Source: Ramlibacter sp. (GTDB taxonomy: Bacteria > Pseudomonadota > Gammaproteobacteria > Burkholderiales > Burkholderiaceae_C). From it: DNA of 47,697 nt. A program made the translations under genes and the position numbers. Shown here one piece after another: positions 27,169-35,957 of this stretch. The notes beneath the pieces are model-generated. The model saw nothing but the letters and a program-made list of their open reading frames with translations. It was not told the origin of the DNA and made no database searches. Location of the stretch: the NCBI GenBank assembly GCA_029237735.1, contig JAQZBU010000036.1, positions 1-47,697 on the forward strand, in the 5' to 3' direction. Numbering within the stretch: the stretch's first letter is position 1; every line of letters begins with the position of its first letter.

Positions 27169-28423
27169 GGCCATCCTTCGGAGTCGCCACCGACCGTAAG
27201 ACCTCGACAACGCGCCCTGTAGCGTTGCCGACCGCTTCCAGGGGCCTTCGCGCGCTCGCCGCCGCCGGCGAATGCTGCGCCGCATACGCCTGCGGCAATG
27301 CCGCCACCGTGAGCTCACGATCGGCAATACCCATCTGCAGGTAAGGGCTGAGGTGGTCGAGGATGGAGCCGCGCACCTGCGTCACGCGCTTGCCCGCCAG
27401 GTGCGCCTCGACGCCGACCGTGGAGACCGTGACGATCACCTCGTCGCTGGCGTGGATGCAGGCATGCAACGGCATCTCGGGCGGCGCCACGCGCACGCGC
27501 GGTCGGTTGGCGGCGCTGATGTCGTCCGCGCGCGCCTCACTGGGGTGCCGCCGCACCCATAGCGCGAGGTTGGGATTAGCCTCGACCGCAGCAATCAGGG
27601 CCTCCTCGATCCGGCGCGGGAATGTCGGATCGCCGGTGCCGTCCACGCCGGGGATTCCGGCGGGCTCGGGCGATGAAGCGTAGAGGCACACATAAAGCTC
27701 ATCCCACCCGGCCTGCGTGCGAAACCGGGCGCCGGCCGCGAGCATTGCTGGATCATTCACCGTATCGAAGGCCGGATTGCCGGTGACGTGGACCTGCGAG
27801 GCCGGGCGGCCGGCGCGGACCAGGCTGTCGCGCACCGCTTCGTTCAGGACGCACACTGCATCGGCATAGCAGGGGCTCGCGAGCAGGTCGCGTTCCCAGA
27901 TGCCCAGCAGGTCGACCAGGCACACGCCGGGGATGCCCATCGCGCGGGCGGCCTGTAGTGCGGCCTGTTCGGCACGCGGCGAATTAGTGGCGACCACGAG
28001 TGCGGGGCGCAGCTGTTGCAGGATGCGCTCGAGGATGCCCAACGGCAGGAATGCCTGGCGGCCAAATTTGCGAAACTGGTCCGCTGCGGCGGCCACCCCC
28101 AGGCGTTCCTCCATCTCGATGTATGAAAGGCCCAGGTAGGCAATGGACTCTTCGCGGTCGGCAGCCTGCACCTGAAGCTGGCCGGCCAGTTCTTCGCCCT
28201 TGCGGCGGGCGCGCTCATCGGCCGGCGTCATGGCGTCGCGCAAGCCGAGCGTGCGCAGGCCGGTCGGCTCCACCATCGCCGCAGCCGTGGTCAGTGCCAG
28301 GTATACGGGCTCGGCGATGCCGAGCTCGCGGACCCGCTGCGCCACCGGCAGAAGCGCCTTCACATGGCCACCGCCGTAGGACACGAACAGCCACACCGGC
28401 ATGGAAACAGGGGACGCTTTCAC
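27158..28423 (-). CDS. Probable GT-B-type glycosyltransferase of unassigned family
   Basis: A 421-residue protein with a GT-B-like appearance. The N-terminal motif VWLFVSYGGGHVKALLPVA resembles the UDP-sugar-binding entry of MurG/UGT-like enzymes. The middle contains VVATNSPRAEQAALQAARAM and the linker GRPASQVHVTGNPAFDTV. The C-terminal half contains LALWVRRHPSE and ASDEVIVTVSTVGVEAHLAG, followed by KRVTQVRG, a pattern like nucleotide-sugar binding domains. It may transfer the CMP-nonulosonate or another sugar; I cannot assign donor or acceptor. GTG 28423 overlaps the asnB-like stop as GTGA; ATG 28402 is an alternative start. Confidence 0.6.
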   Translation of the reverse strand: MKASPVSMPVWLFVSYGGGHVKALLPVAQRVRELGIAEPVYLALTTAAAMVEPTGLRTLGLRDAMTPADERARRKGEELAGQLQVQAADREESIAYLGLSYIEMEERLGVAAAADQFRKFGRQAFLPLGILERILQQLRPALVVATNSPRAEQAALQAARAMGIPGVCLVDLLGIWERDLLASPCYADAVCVLNEAVRDSLVRAGRPASQVHVTGNPAFDTVNDPAMLAAGARFRTQAGWDELYVCLYASSPEPAGIPGVDGTGDPTFPRRIEEALIAAVEANPNLALWVRRHPSEARADDISAANRPRVRVAPPEMPLHACIHASDEVIVTVSTVGVEAHLAGKRVTQVRGSILDHLSPYLQMGIADRELTVAALPQAYAAQHSPAAASARRPLEAVGNATGRVVEVLRSVATPKDGHGG

Positions 28424-30216
28424 GGGGTTGCGTTCCTGCCTTCGTCCCACAGCGCCAGCGCTGCCAGCGCTCGCAATTCGCGGGTGTAGTTGGCGCTGCC
28501 GTCGCGATGCGCATCGAGCATGCGCCCGATCTCTTCCGGCCGGAAACACGCCCCGAGCAGATCGCTTTTCTCGAGGGTCTCGCGCAGCCACCCATGGCTC
28601 TCGTTGCGGAACCATTCACCCACGGGCACGGTGAACATCTGCTTCTTGCGGTACGCAAGATCGGCGCCGATCAGCGGAGTCACGGCCTTCTTGTACCAGT
28701 GCTTCTTGTCGTCGCCGTGAAGCTTGGTGGCACCACGCGACCGGAATGCGAATTCCATCATCCGCCAATCCAGGAACGGCGTGCGCGCTTCGATCGACAC
28801 GGCCATGCCCATGCGATCGGGCTTGACCAGATTGTTGCCGGACAGCAGGAGCTGCATGTCCAGGTAGAGCGCCTGATTCAGCCGGTCGAAGTGCGCGGCC
28901 TCGTCGAACCAGGGTTTCGCCGCCGCGTCGAAGCTGTCGAGCCCCTGCAGGCGCGCCGCGACTTCCGGCTGGTAGAGCGCGTTCTTGGCCTGCGGAGTGA
29001 ACAGCGAGATCGAGTCGAAGTAGCCGCGCTGGAACGCTGCCCTGTCCATGGTGTGCGCGTCCGCCCTCGTGAAGAAATCGGCGTACTTCTCGTAGCCGGC
29101 GAACAGTTCGTCGCCGCCATCTCCGGTGAGCACCACCTTCACATGCCTGGCGGCAAGCTCGCTCACGCGTAGCGTCGGCATGAACGAAGCGTCGCCGTGG
29201 GGCTGGTCCAGGTGATAAAGCACATGCGGCCAGCGGCCCAGCATGTTCAACTCGGCGATCTCGCTGGTGTGCTCGCAGCCGAACCGGCGCGCGGCCACTG
29301 CTGCGAAAGACGACTCGTCGAAACGCGGATCGGCAAAACCGATGCAAAAGGTCTTCACCGGGCGGTCCACGTGCCGCGCCATCAGGGCGACGATGGTGCT
29401 CGAATCAACACCGCCCGAGAGAAAAGCGCCCCATGGCACATCGGCGCGCAGGCGGATGCGGGTGGCATCGTCAAGGATGTCCATGAACTCCCGCGACCAA
29501 TCGTCGAACTCGTAGTCCCGCTCGCGTTGCGCAGCGAGATTCCACCAGCGATGCGTCTCGACCCCGTCGCGGGTGAACTTCATCCACGTTCCCGGCATCA
29601 CGTGCCGGATGCCGCGCCAGATTGTCCAAGGCGGGGGAATGTAGTTGAACGTCAGGTAGTGGTGCACCGCTTCGAGGTCGATGCCGTTGAACCCTGTATC
29701 CGTGGCGCACCAAGGCAGCATGGCCTTGATCTCCGATGCGAATATCGCGCGGGTGCCGTCGTCGGCGAAATAGAGTGGCTTGACTCCGATGCGATCGCGC
29801 ACCAGGTACAGCGCATCCTGACGCGCGTCGTCGATCGCGATGGCGAACATCCCATTGAGCTTGCTGAGGAACGATATCCCTTCGCGCTCGTACAGCCGCA
29901 GGATGACCTCGGTGTCCGAGTGCGTGCGCAGCGTGACACCCTGCTGCCGCAACTCGTCGGCCAGCTCGATGTAGTTGAAGATCTCGCCGTTTTGCACCAC
30001 CGCCACCTGCCCGTCGTCCGAAACGAAGGGCTGATGACCGCCACCGATGTCGATGATCGACAGGCGCCGGTTGCCAATGGCGACCCCGCGCTGCGGCTGG
30101 TTCCAGATGCCTTCGTCGTCAGGCCCGCGGTGCTCCAGCTTGCGGGCCATCGCGGGCAGGGCCTGAGCGGGCAGCGCGCCCCGCTGCCGGTCCCAATAAC
30201 CGAAGATGCCGCACAT
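28420..30216 (-). CDS. asnB: Glutamine-dependent asparagine synthase-like amidotransferase
   Basis: A 598-residue protein with both AsnB domains. The N-terminal Ntn-hydrolase glutaminase has Cys2 as nucleophile (MCGIFGYWDRQ) and HRGPDDEG. The C-terminal ATP-pyrophosphatase domain has the loop LSGGVDSSTIVAL near residues 266-276 and LTGDGGDELFAGYEKY. Copies in polysaccharide loci are thought to amidate carboxyl groups of uronic or nonulosonic acids rather than make free asparagine. Its position inside this operon suggests that role, but true asparagine synthesis cannot be excluded. Its ATG directly follows the phosphosugar-transferase stop and its TGA overlaps the next start. Confidence 0.88.
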   Translation of the reverse strand: MCGIFGYWDRQRGALPAQALPAMARKLEHRGPDDEGIWNQPQRGVAIGNRRLSIIDIGGGHQPFVSDDGQVAVVQNGEIFNYIELADELRQQGVTLRTHSDTEVILRLYEREGISFLSKLNGMFAIAIDDARQDALYLVRDRIGVKPLYFADDGTRAIFASEIKAMLPWCATDTGFNGIDLEAVHHYLTFNYIPPPWTIWRGIRHVMPGTWMKFTRDGVETHRWWNLAAQRERDYEFDDWSREFMDILDDATRIRLRADVPWGAFLSGGVDSSTIVALMARHVDRPVKTFCIGFADPRFDESSFAAVAARRFGCEHTSEIAELNMLGRWPHVLYHLDQPHGDASFMPTLRVSELAARHVKVVLTGDGGDELFAGYEKYADFFTRADAHTMDRAAFQRGYFDSISLFTPQAKNALYQPEVAARLQGLDSFDAAAKPWFDEAAHFDRLNQALYLDMQLLLSGNNLVKPDRMGMAVSIEARTPFLDWRMMEFAFRSRGATKLHGDDKKHWYKKAVTPLIGADLAYRKKQMFTVPVGEWFRNESHGWLRETLEKSDLLGACFRPEEIGRMLDAHRDGSANYTRELRALAALALWDEGRNATP

Positions 30217-30771
30217 CTAGTTGCTTCCTTTGCCCGCGAGGCGCGCGAGCGTCCAGGCGATGATCTTCATATCCAGCCAGAGGCTGTGCTCGCGCGCGTA
30301 GCGCAGGTCCAGCGCCAGGCGCTGCTGCGGCGTCGCGTCCGAGCGCAGCAGGGCCTGGGCCAACCCGGTGATGCCCGGCCGCACGCTGCAGCGAAGCGCC
30401 CAATCTACATCACTGTAGAGCGCACGCTGCGCGGGTACATCGGGCCTCGGCCCAATCAGGCTCATGTCGCCAGTGAGTACATTCAACAACTGGGGCAGCT
30501 CGTCGATGCTGGTACGCCGGATGAGGCGTCCGACGCGCGTGATACGCGGATCGCCCGTCGTAGTGTGCCAGGGGCCGATGCTCTCCGCATCTTTCACCAT
30601 GCTGCGGAACTTGAACATCGGAAATTCACGCCCCCGAAGGCCCAACCTGGCCTGCCGGAATAGTACGGGCCTCCCGCTTTCCAGCGCAATGGCAGCGGCC
30701 GTCGCGACAAACACTGGCGACAGCACAGCGAGCGCGGCGAGCGACAGCATCATGTCCACCAGCCGCTTCAT
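30217..30771 (-). CDS. Initiating undecaprenyl-phosphate sugar phosphotransferase (PglC/WcaJ-like, small form)
   Basis: A 184-residue bacterial sugar transferase (polyprenol phosphate phosphoglycosyl transferase, monotopic family). It has one N-terminal hydrophobic re-entrant helix (about residues 8-30), then RPVLFRQARLGLRGREFPMF with KFRSM, and the catalytic Asp-Glu in SIDELPQLLNVLTGDMSLIG followed by PRPD. It puts the first phosphosugar on undecaprenyl phosphate. The short form resembles PglC, which uses UDP-diNAc-bacillosamine, a product the cluster could make. ATG 30771 overlaps the aldolase stop (ATGA); an in-frame upstream start would add eight non-conserved residues. Confidence 0.9.
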   Translation of the reverse strand: MKRLVDMMLSLAALAVLSPVFVATAAAIALESGRPVLFRQARLGLRGREFPMFKFRSMVKDAESIGPWHTTTGDPRITRVGRLIRRTSIDELPQLLNVLTGDMSLIGPRPDVPAQRALYSDVDWALRCSVRPGITGLAQALLRSDATPQQRLALDLRYAREHSLWLDMKIIAWTLARLAGKGSN

Positions 30772-31568
30772 GCGCCCGAGCCTGCCGCGATGCACCGGAT
30801 GACGCCCGCGATGCGCGCGGCGTCGGCATCGACCTGCGCCTGTGATCGATGCGCGAGTTCGATCTCGGCATTGCGCAGCCTGGCCACTTCGTGCTCGAAA
30901 GAATCGGTTGCGTCGCCCCGGTGGAAGGTGCGCGAGAGGATGACCGAACCCGAACCCAGCCGCAGGTGCTCTGCCAGCACATCCCGTCCCGGCAACAATC
31001 CCTCGTCCACGCGGGCAATGCCGCCAAAACCGAAGCGCAGGCCCTGTCGCTGGGCGGCCTGAGCCACGCAGTCGACGACGCCAAGGGCCAACGGTTCGAA
31101 CATGAAGCGAAGGCCCAGCGACAGGTGCAAGTCATTCAAGCCCACGAAGACTTCGCCCAGGCCCGGCGTGGCGATCCACTCCTCCAGGCACTCCAGGGCC
31201 GCGCCCGTTTCCAGCAGCGGCACGATGGGCAGCCGCCCGGCGACGATGGAAGAAAACTCGCGCAGCTCGGCGGCGCGCGTGAACATGGGCAGCATGAGGA
31301 GGTCGGCGCCACCGGCAACCACCGCGTCAACTTCCTCGGCCGTGCCCGGGTTGAGCGGGTTCACGCGAACCATCAGTTGCGATCGCCGCAGCACCTGCTT
31401 GATACGTCCCACATCGTCGATCCCGTGGGCACTGATGAACGTATTGCGCCCGGCCTGTCTCTCGGCCTTGCCCAGGCGTTCGAGGTCCACGAACAAGCGC
31501 AATCCGTCCAGCGCGTCGCAGCGGCGTGCAAACGCCGGATCGTTCGTGATCTGTATCAGTTCAAGCAT
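30768..31568 (-). CDS. HpcH/HpaI aldolase/citrate lyase family protein
   Basis: A 266-residue protein resembling the HpcH/HpaI class II aldolase / citrate-lyase-beta superfamily. Visible features are SQLMVRVNPLNPGTAEEVDA, the strand AGGADLLMLPMFTRAAELRE, LPIVPLLETGAALECLEEW with the conserved glutamate, and GEVFVGLNDLHLSLGL near a metal/substrate site. Such enzymes cleave or form C-C bonds with pyruvate or acyl-CoA. In a surface-glycan operon it might make or recycle a small keto acid or aldehyde used to decorate the sugar; no precedent can be proven from sequence. I use ATG 31568 (MLELIQITND), 15 bases after the flippase stop; TTG 31583 is possible. Confidence 0.75.
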   Translation of the reverse strand: MLELIQITNDPAFARRCDALDGLRLFVDLERLGKAERQAGRNTFISAHGIDDVGRIKQVLRRSQLMVRVNPLNPGTAEEVDAVVAGGADLLMLPMFTRAAELREFSSIVAGRLPIVPLLETGAALECLEEWIATPGLGEVFVGLNDLHLSLGLRFMFEPLALGVVDCVAQAAQRQGLRFGFGGIARVDEGLLPGRDVLAEHLRLGSGSVILSRTFHRGDATDSFEHEVARLRNAEIELAHRSQAQVDADAARIAGVIRCIAAGSGA

Positions 31569-31583
31569 GGCCACAAACTGCAA

Positions 31584-33050
31584 TTATCTCGTGAGGGCCG
31601 AGCGCATGTCGCCGCTGCCCCACCATGTTGCACCCACGACCAGCAGGCCGCCGAGGCCGGCAAGCAACAGCCCCGCCCAAGGGTTCGCAGGCTGGCCCAG
31701 CACCGATGGCAAGGCGAGCGCGGCTATCGCCAGCAGGCACGCAAGCGATATCGCCATCGAACGCCATGGCACCCAGGCGCGCGCCTGCGATCCCAAGCCA
31801 GCGATGACGGCCGCCGCCACGCCGCCCAGCAGTACATTCAAAAGGACCATGAGCCGCGCACCATCACTGCCGCCCCAGACTCCGTAAGCCAGCAGCAGGG
31901 CGAGCGCCAGCGCATAAGCCGCGACCGCCACCCTCATCCGGCCGCGCGCGGCAAGCACCGTCAGCGCCACGGCAATCAAGGCTTGCGGTAGCAGGCTCCA
32001 GGCGCCCAGACCGCCCCAATGCGCCACCCGGCCCAGTGCCTGCGGCTCCATGCGGCCCCAGCCGAAAAGCAGTTGCGCGATCGCCGGGGCGCCGACCAGC
32101 AGGGCCGCCGCCGCGGCGCACGCCAGCGCCCACGCAAGGGAGATGGCGGTGCGAACCGCGCGCGTGGTGGCAGCCGCGTCCCCGGCCGCCAGCGCCTTGG
32201 CGATCCCGGGGAAGGCCAACGTGGCGATGAGTTGTATCGCCAGGATCAACGGCAATTCCACGAGCTTCCACGCGTAGTTGAAGGTGGCAAGCGCACCCTC
32301 CCCCGCCTGCGAGGCGATCGAGCGGGCCACGAAAGGCAAGGCCAGGGGCAGCCCGGCCGACAGCACCGCCCACAACCATATCTGCGGCAGGGGCAAGGGT
32401 GGCGCGGCCCCCGGCTCCGCGCTCTCGTCCGCGCTGATGTCCCGTGGCGTGCGCCAGTGCAGCCAACCCAGGCGCAGAAACATAGCTGCGAGCAAGCCGG
32501 CGCCGAGCCACGGCACCGCATTGCCCGGCCGCATGGCAGCCCACAGGATCGCCGCGATGACAACGGCATTGACCACCAGGTTGGCCGAATACATGCCGGT
32601 GAAGTCACGTTCATGCTGCAGGCGCGTGGTCCAGAGACCGGCAAGCAGTGCAGCGGGCAATGCGACAGCACTCCATACCAATGCCCCCGCCGCGGCCGGC
32701 CGCATCGGCGCCGGCAGGCCGCCAGCCAGCCAATCGAGCGCAGGCCCGCGCAGCAGGACAAGCATCAAGGCCAGCAGAACGCCGCCGCCTATCAGGCCCA
32801 CTGCCACCTTCCGCTGCGTCGCGACGACTTGTCCAGGCGTCTGGGCCGACCAGGCAGGCAGCAGGACATAGCCAAGCGCGCCGGCGGCCAGCACGCCTGC
32901 CAACCAGTCCGGCAAGGTCAGCATCAGCACCACGACGTCGGCGAGCCCCGACGTGCCGAAGGCAGCCGCCTGCGCCGATTCACGCAGGAGCCCGAGCAGC
33001 CGGCTGGCCAGCAGCAGGGCCAGGGACAGGGCGCCAGCTTTCAAAAACAT
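31584..33050 (-). CDS. MurJ/MviN-like lipid-linked glycan flippase
   Basis: A 488-residue, very hydrophobic protein with about 13-14 predicted transmembrane helices in the MOP/MVF flippase pattern. The N-terminus [20 protein letters not shown] corresponds to the MurJ motif containing conserved basic residues, and the central region [20 protein letters not shown] matches MurJ transmembrane helices 7-8. It is divergent enough that I take it as a dedicated flippase for the glycan built by this operon rather than the housekeeping lipid II flippase. Genome-wide counting of MurJ copies would decide this. It is the first gene of the operon and diverges from lysS across 89 bases. Confidence 0.8.
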   Translation of the reverse strand: MFLKAGALSLALLLASRLLGLLRESAQAAAFGTSGLADVVVLMLTLPDWLAGVLAAGALGYVLLPAWSAQTPGQVVATQRKVAVGLIGGGVLLALMLVLLRGPALDWLAGGLPAPMRPAAAGALVWSAVALPAALLAGLWTTRLQHERDFTGMYSANLVVNAVVIAAILWAAMRPGNAVPWLGAGLLAAMFLRLGWLHWRTPRDISADESAEPGAAPPLPLPQIWLWAVLSAGLPLALPFVARSIASQAGEGALATFNYAWKLVELPLILAIQLIATLAFPGIAKALAAGDAAATTRAVRTAISLAWALACAAAAALLVGAPAIAQLLFGWGRMEPQALGRVAHWGGLGAWSLLPQALIAVALTVLAARGRMRVAVAAYALALALLLAYGVWGGSDGARLMVLLNVLLGGVAAAVIAGLGSQARAWVPWRSMAISLACLLAIAALALPSVLGQPANPWAGLLLAGLGGLLVVGATWWGSGDMRSALTR

Positions 33051-33093
33051 GGCGTGGATTATCGAGTGCGGAGCGGCCGGGCCCCAGGAAAAC

Positions 33094-33099
33094 TAAAAT
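33094..33099 (+). promoter_or_regulatory. Candidate -10 element upstream of lysS
   Basis: TAAAAT lies 41 bases before the lysS ATG in the 89-base divergent spacer shared with the flippase gene. It matches the sigma70 -10 consensus at 5/6. No convincing -35 is visible, so this is a weak call. Confidence 0.3.
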
Positions 33100-33139
33100 G
33101 AGCGGTTTGGCCCTTGCCCACCCCTTTCCCCTCCCCCTC

Positions 33140-34678
33140 ATGTCCGACCACAATCCCTCCGCCCTGCCCGCCCCGGCCGTCGATGAAAACCAGCTGATCG
33201 CCGAGCGTCGCGAGAAACTCAAGGCCCTGCGCGAAGCGCAGAAAAATGGCCTGGGCGTGGCTTTCCCCAATGACTTCAAGCCCGGCCACCATGCCGCCGA
33301 CCTGCAGACGCACCATGGCGCCAAGAGCACTGAATTGCTCGCCGAAGAAGGCATCCAGGCCAGCCTCGCCGGGCGGATGATGCTCAAGCGCGTGATGGGC
33401 AAGGCTAGTTTCGTGACGCTGCAGGACGCGACGGGCCGTTTCCAGATCTACGTGACCCGGGACGACGTGGGCGAGGAAACCTACGCCGCCTTCAAGCACT
33501 GGGACCTGGGCGACATCATTGGCGCCGAGGGCAAGCTGTTCAAGACCCGCACCGGCGAGCTCTCGCTGCACGCAACGCGCATCCGCCTCCTCACCAAAAG
33601 CCTGCGGCCGATGCCGGACAAGTTCCACGGCGTCGCCGACCAGGAGGTGAAGTACCGCCAGCGCTATGTGGACCTGATGATGGACCCGGCGGCACGCGAC
33701 CGCTTCGTGGCCCGCAGCAATGCGGTGAGCGGCATCCGCGAATTCATGGTCTCGCACGGCTTCCTGGAAGTCGAGACGCCGATGCTGCACCCGATCCCCG
33801 GGGGCGCCAACGCCAAGCCGTTCGTCACGCACCACAACGCGCTGGACCAGCAGATGTTCCTGCGCATCGCGCCCGAGCTGTACCTGAAGCGCCTGATCGT
33901 GGGCGGCTTCGAGCGCGTGTTCGAGATCAACCGCAGCTACCGCAACGAAGGCATCTCGGTGCGGCACAACCCCGAGTTCACGATGATGGAGTTCTACGCG
34001 GCCTACTGGAACTACCGCGACCTGATGGACTTCACCGAGGCGCTGATCCGCGACGCGGCCCAGCGCGCCGTCGGTACCCTGCAACTGACCTACGGCGGCC
34101 GCGAGGTGGACCTCTCCCAGCCGTTCGAGCGCCTCACGATTCGCGAAGCAGTCCTCAAGCACACCCAGGCCGGCGACAACGTGGACGATCGCCAGTGGCT
34201 GATCAACGCCTTGCGCAAGCTGGGCATGACGGAAGAGAAAGAGCGGCTGGCCGCCCGCTCGCTCGCCAGCCTGCAGGTGATGTACTTCGAAGAGACGGTG
34301 GAAGAGAAGCTCTGGCAGCCGACCTTCATCATGGAGCACCCCACCGAGATTTCGCCGCTGGCGCGCGCCAACGACGAGCGGCCCGAGGTGACGGAGCGCT
34401 TCGAGCTCTACATCACCGGCCGCGAGTTCGGCAACGGCTTCTCTGAGCTGAACGATGCCGAAGACCAGGCCGCGCGCTTCAACGCGCAGGTCGACGCCAA
34501 GGACGCTGGCGACGACGAAGCCATGTACTACGACCACGACTTCATTCGCGCGCTGGAATACGGTATGCCGCCCACCGGGGGCTGCGGCGTGGGCATCGAC
34601 CGGCTGATGATGCTGCTCACCGACAGCTCCAGTATCCGCGACGTGATCCTCTTCCCTGCCCTGCGCCGGGAATCCTGA
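33140..34678 (+). CDS. lysS: Lysyl-tRNA synthetase, class II
   Basis: Charges tRNA-Lys with lysine. The 512-residue protein has an N-terminal OB-fold anticodon-binding domain (about residues 60-160: [20 protein letters not shown]) and a class II catalytic domain. Motif 2 is seen in [20 protein letters not shown] with EFTMMEFY, and motif 3 in [19 protein letters not shown] chose ATG 33140 ([16 protein letters not shown]); the open frame extends far upstream across the divergent flippase gene but that part is antisense noise. The YegD-like gene follows 7 bases later. Confidence 0.98.
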   Translation: MSDHNPSALPAPAVDENQLIAERREKLKALREAQKNGLGVAFPNDFKPGHHAADLQTHHGAKSTELLAEEGIQASLAGRMMLKRVMGKASFVTLQDATGRFQIYVTRDDVGEETYAAFKHWDLGDIIGAEGKLFKTRTGELSLHATRIRLLTKSLRPMPDKFHGVADQEVKYRQRYVDLMMDPAARDRFVARSNAVSGIREFMVSHGFLEVETPMLHPIPGGANAKPFVTHHNALDQQMFLRIAPELYLKRLIVGGFERVFEINRSYRNEGISVRHNPEFTMMEFYAAYWNYRDLMDFTEALIRDAAQRAVGTLQLTYGGREVDLSQPFERLTIREAVLKHTQAGDNVDDRQWLINALRKLGMTEEKERLAARSLASLQVMYFEETVEEKLWQPTFIMEHPTEISPLARANDERPEVTERFELYITGREFGNGFSELNDAEDQAARFNAQVDAKDAGDDEAMYYDHDFIRALEYGMPPTGGCGVGIDRLMMLLTDSSSIRDVILFPALRRES

Positions 34679-34685
34679 CCGGTCC

Positions 34686-35948
34686 ATGGCGGGCCGACTG
34701 CCTCACACCCTTGGCATCGACTTCGGGACCTCCAATTCGGCGATAGCGACCGTGGGGCCCGACGGTCTGGCCCGGCTCGTCCCGCTGGAGGGCAGCGAAA
34801 CCTCTTTGCCCAGCGCCGTATTCTTCAATGGGGAAGACCGCAGCATCCATTTCGGGCGCGACGCCATCTCGCTGTACCTGACGGGCGTCGAGGGACGCCT
34901 GATGCGTTCGCTCAAGAGCCTGCTGGGCAGCAGCCTGCTCAAGGAGAAGACCCACACCCCGAATGGCCTGGTGAGCTTCCAGGACATCATCTCGCGCTTT
35001 CTTTCGGAGCTGGGTGCGCGGGCACGGCAGGAGCTGGGCGCCGAGCCGAGCCGGGTGGTCATCGGCCGGCCCGTGCATTTCGTGGATGACGAACCGGCAC
35101 GGGACCGCCAGGCCCAAGCCGCGATGCTCAAGGCGGCGCATGCGGCGGGTTTCGCCGAGGTCGCCTTCGAGCTCGAGCCGATCGCGGCAGCTTTCGACTA
35201 CGAACGACGGGTTGGCCGCGAGTCACTCACGCTGATTGCCGACATCGGCGGCGGCACCTCGGACTTCACCGTCGTGCGCCTGGGCCCTGACCGGGCGGCA
35301 CGGCGTGATCGAAGCGATGACATCTTGGCTACTAGCGGCGTCCACGTCGCGGGAACCGACTACGACCGCAAATTGAGCCTGGAGCAGGTCATGCCCTTGC
35401 TGGGCCTGCGGCACATCGGTCCGCACGGGCGCGAAGTGCCCGCGCCGATCTTCTTCGACCTGGCGACATGGCACCTGATCAACTGGCTGTACACGCCCCG
35501 GCTGCGGCAGCAGGCGTTGGCCCTGAAAACCGACTACACCGATCCGCAGCTGCATGAACGGCTGATGACGGTGCTCGATCACCGGCTGGGCCACCACCTC
35601 GCCAGTGACGTGGAGCGAGCCAAGATCCGCAGCTCCGGCAGCGACGAGCCGACGGTGATCGACTTGTCCTACGTGGAGCCGGCGTTGCACACGCAGCTGG
35701 ACGCTGCCGCAGTGGAGCATCAATTGCAGGGCCTGCTGGAGCAGGTGATGCTCTGCGCCAGGGAATGCGTTGGCCGAGCGGGCTTGGGCACCGGCCAGCT
35801 GGATGCCATTTATCTCACTGGTGGGTCTTCGGCGTTGCGGCCCTTCCAGGCGGCACTCCGCCGCAACTTTCCCGGCATTCCACTCGTCGAGGGCGACCTG
35901 TTCGGCGGCGTCGCTTCGGGCCTCGCTTACGCGGGGCTTCGCCGCTGA
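34686..35948 (+). CDS. YegD-like Hsp70-family ATPase
   Basis: A 420-residue Hsp70-family protein that consists of the actin-like ATPase domain with almost no substrate-binding domain. Nucleotide motifs are LGIDFGTSNSAIATVG (phosphate 1, residues ~9-24), LIADIGGGTSDFTVVRLG (phosphate 2, ~182-199) and YLTGGSSALRPFQAALRR (adenosine, ~375-392). This is the pattern of E. coli YegD, a putative chaperone of unknown client. It starts 7 bases after lysS and is probably cotranscribed. It converges with nagZ, 9 bases away. Confidence 0.87.
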   Translation: MAGRLPHTLGIDFGTSNSAIATVGPDGLARLVPLEGSETSLPSAVFFNGEDRSIHFGRDAISLYLTGVEGRLMRSLKSLLGSSLLKEKTHTPNGLVSFQDIISRFLSELGARARQELGAEPSRVVIGRPVHFVDDEPARDRQAQAAMLKAAHAAGFAEVAFELEPIAAAFDYERRVGRESLTLIADIGGGTSDFTVVRLGPDRAARRDRSDDILATSGVHVAGTDYDRKLSLEQVMPLLGLRHIGPHGREVPAPIFFDLATWHLINWLYTPRLRQQALALKTDYTDPQLHERLMTVLDHRLGHHLASDVERAKIRSSGSDEPTVIDLSYVEPALHTQLDAAAVEHQLQGLLEQVMLCARECVGRAGLGTGQLDAIYLTGGSSALRPFQAALRRNFPGIPLVEGDLFGGVASGLAYAGLRR

Positions 35949-35957
35949 TTCACGCGT

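Noticed and set aside
19260-33050. Recent mobile island carrying the glycan genes
   Set aside because: No transposase, integrase, tRNA or direct-repeat boundary seen, and by eye the GC-rich codon use matches the surroundings; accessory but not visibly mobile.
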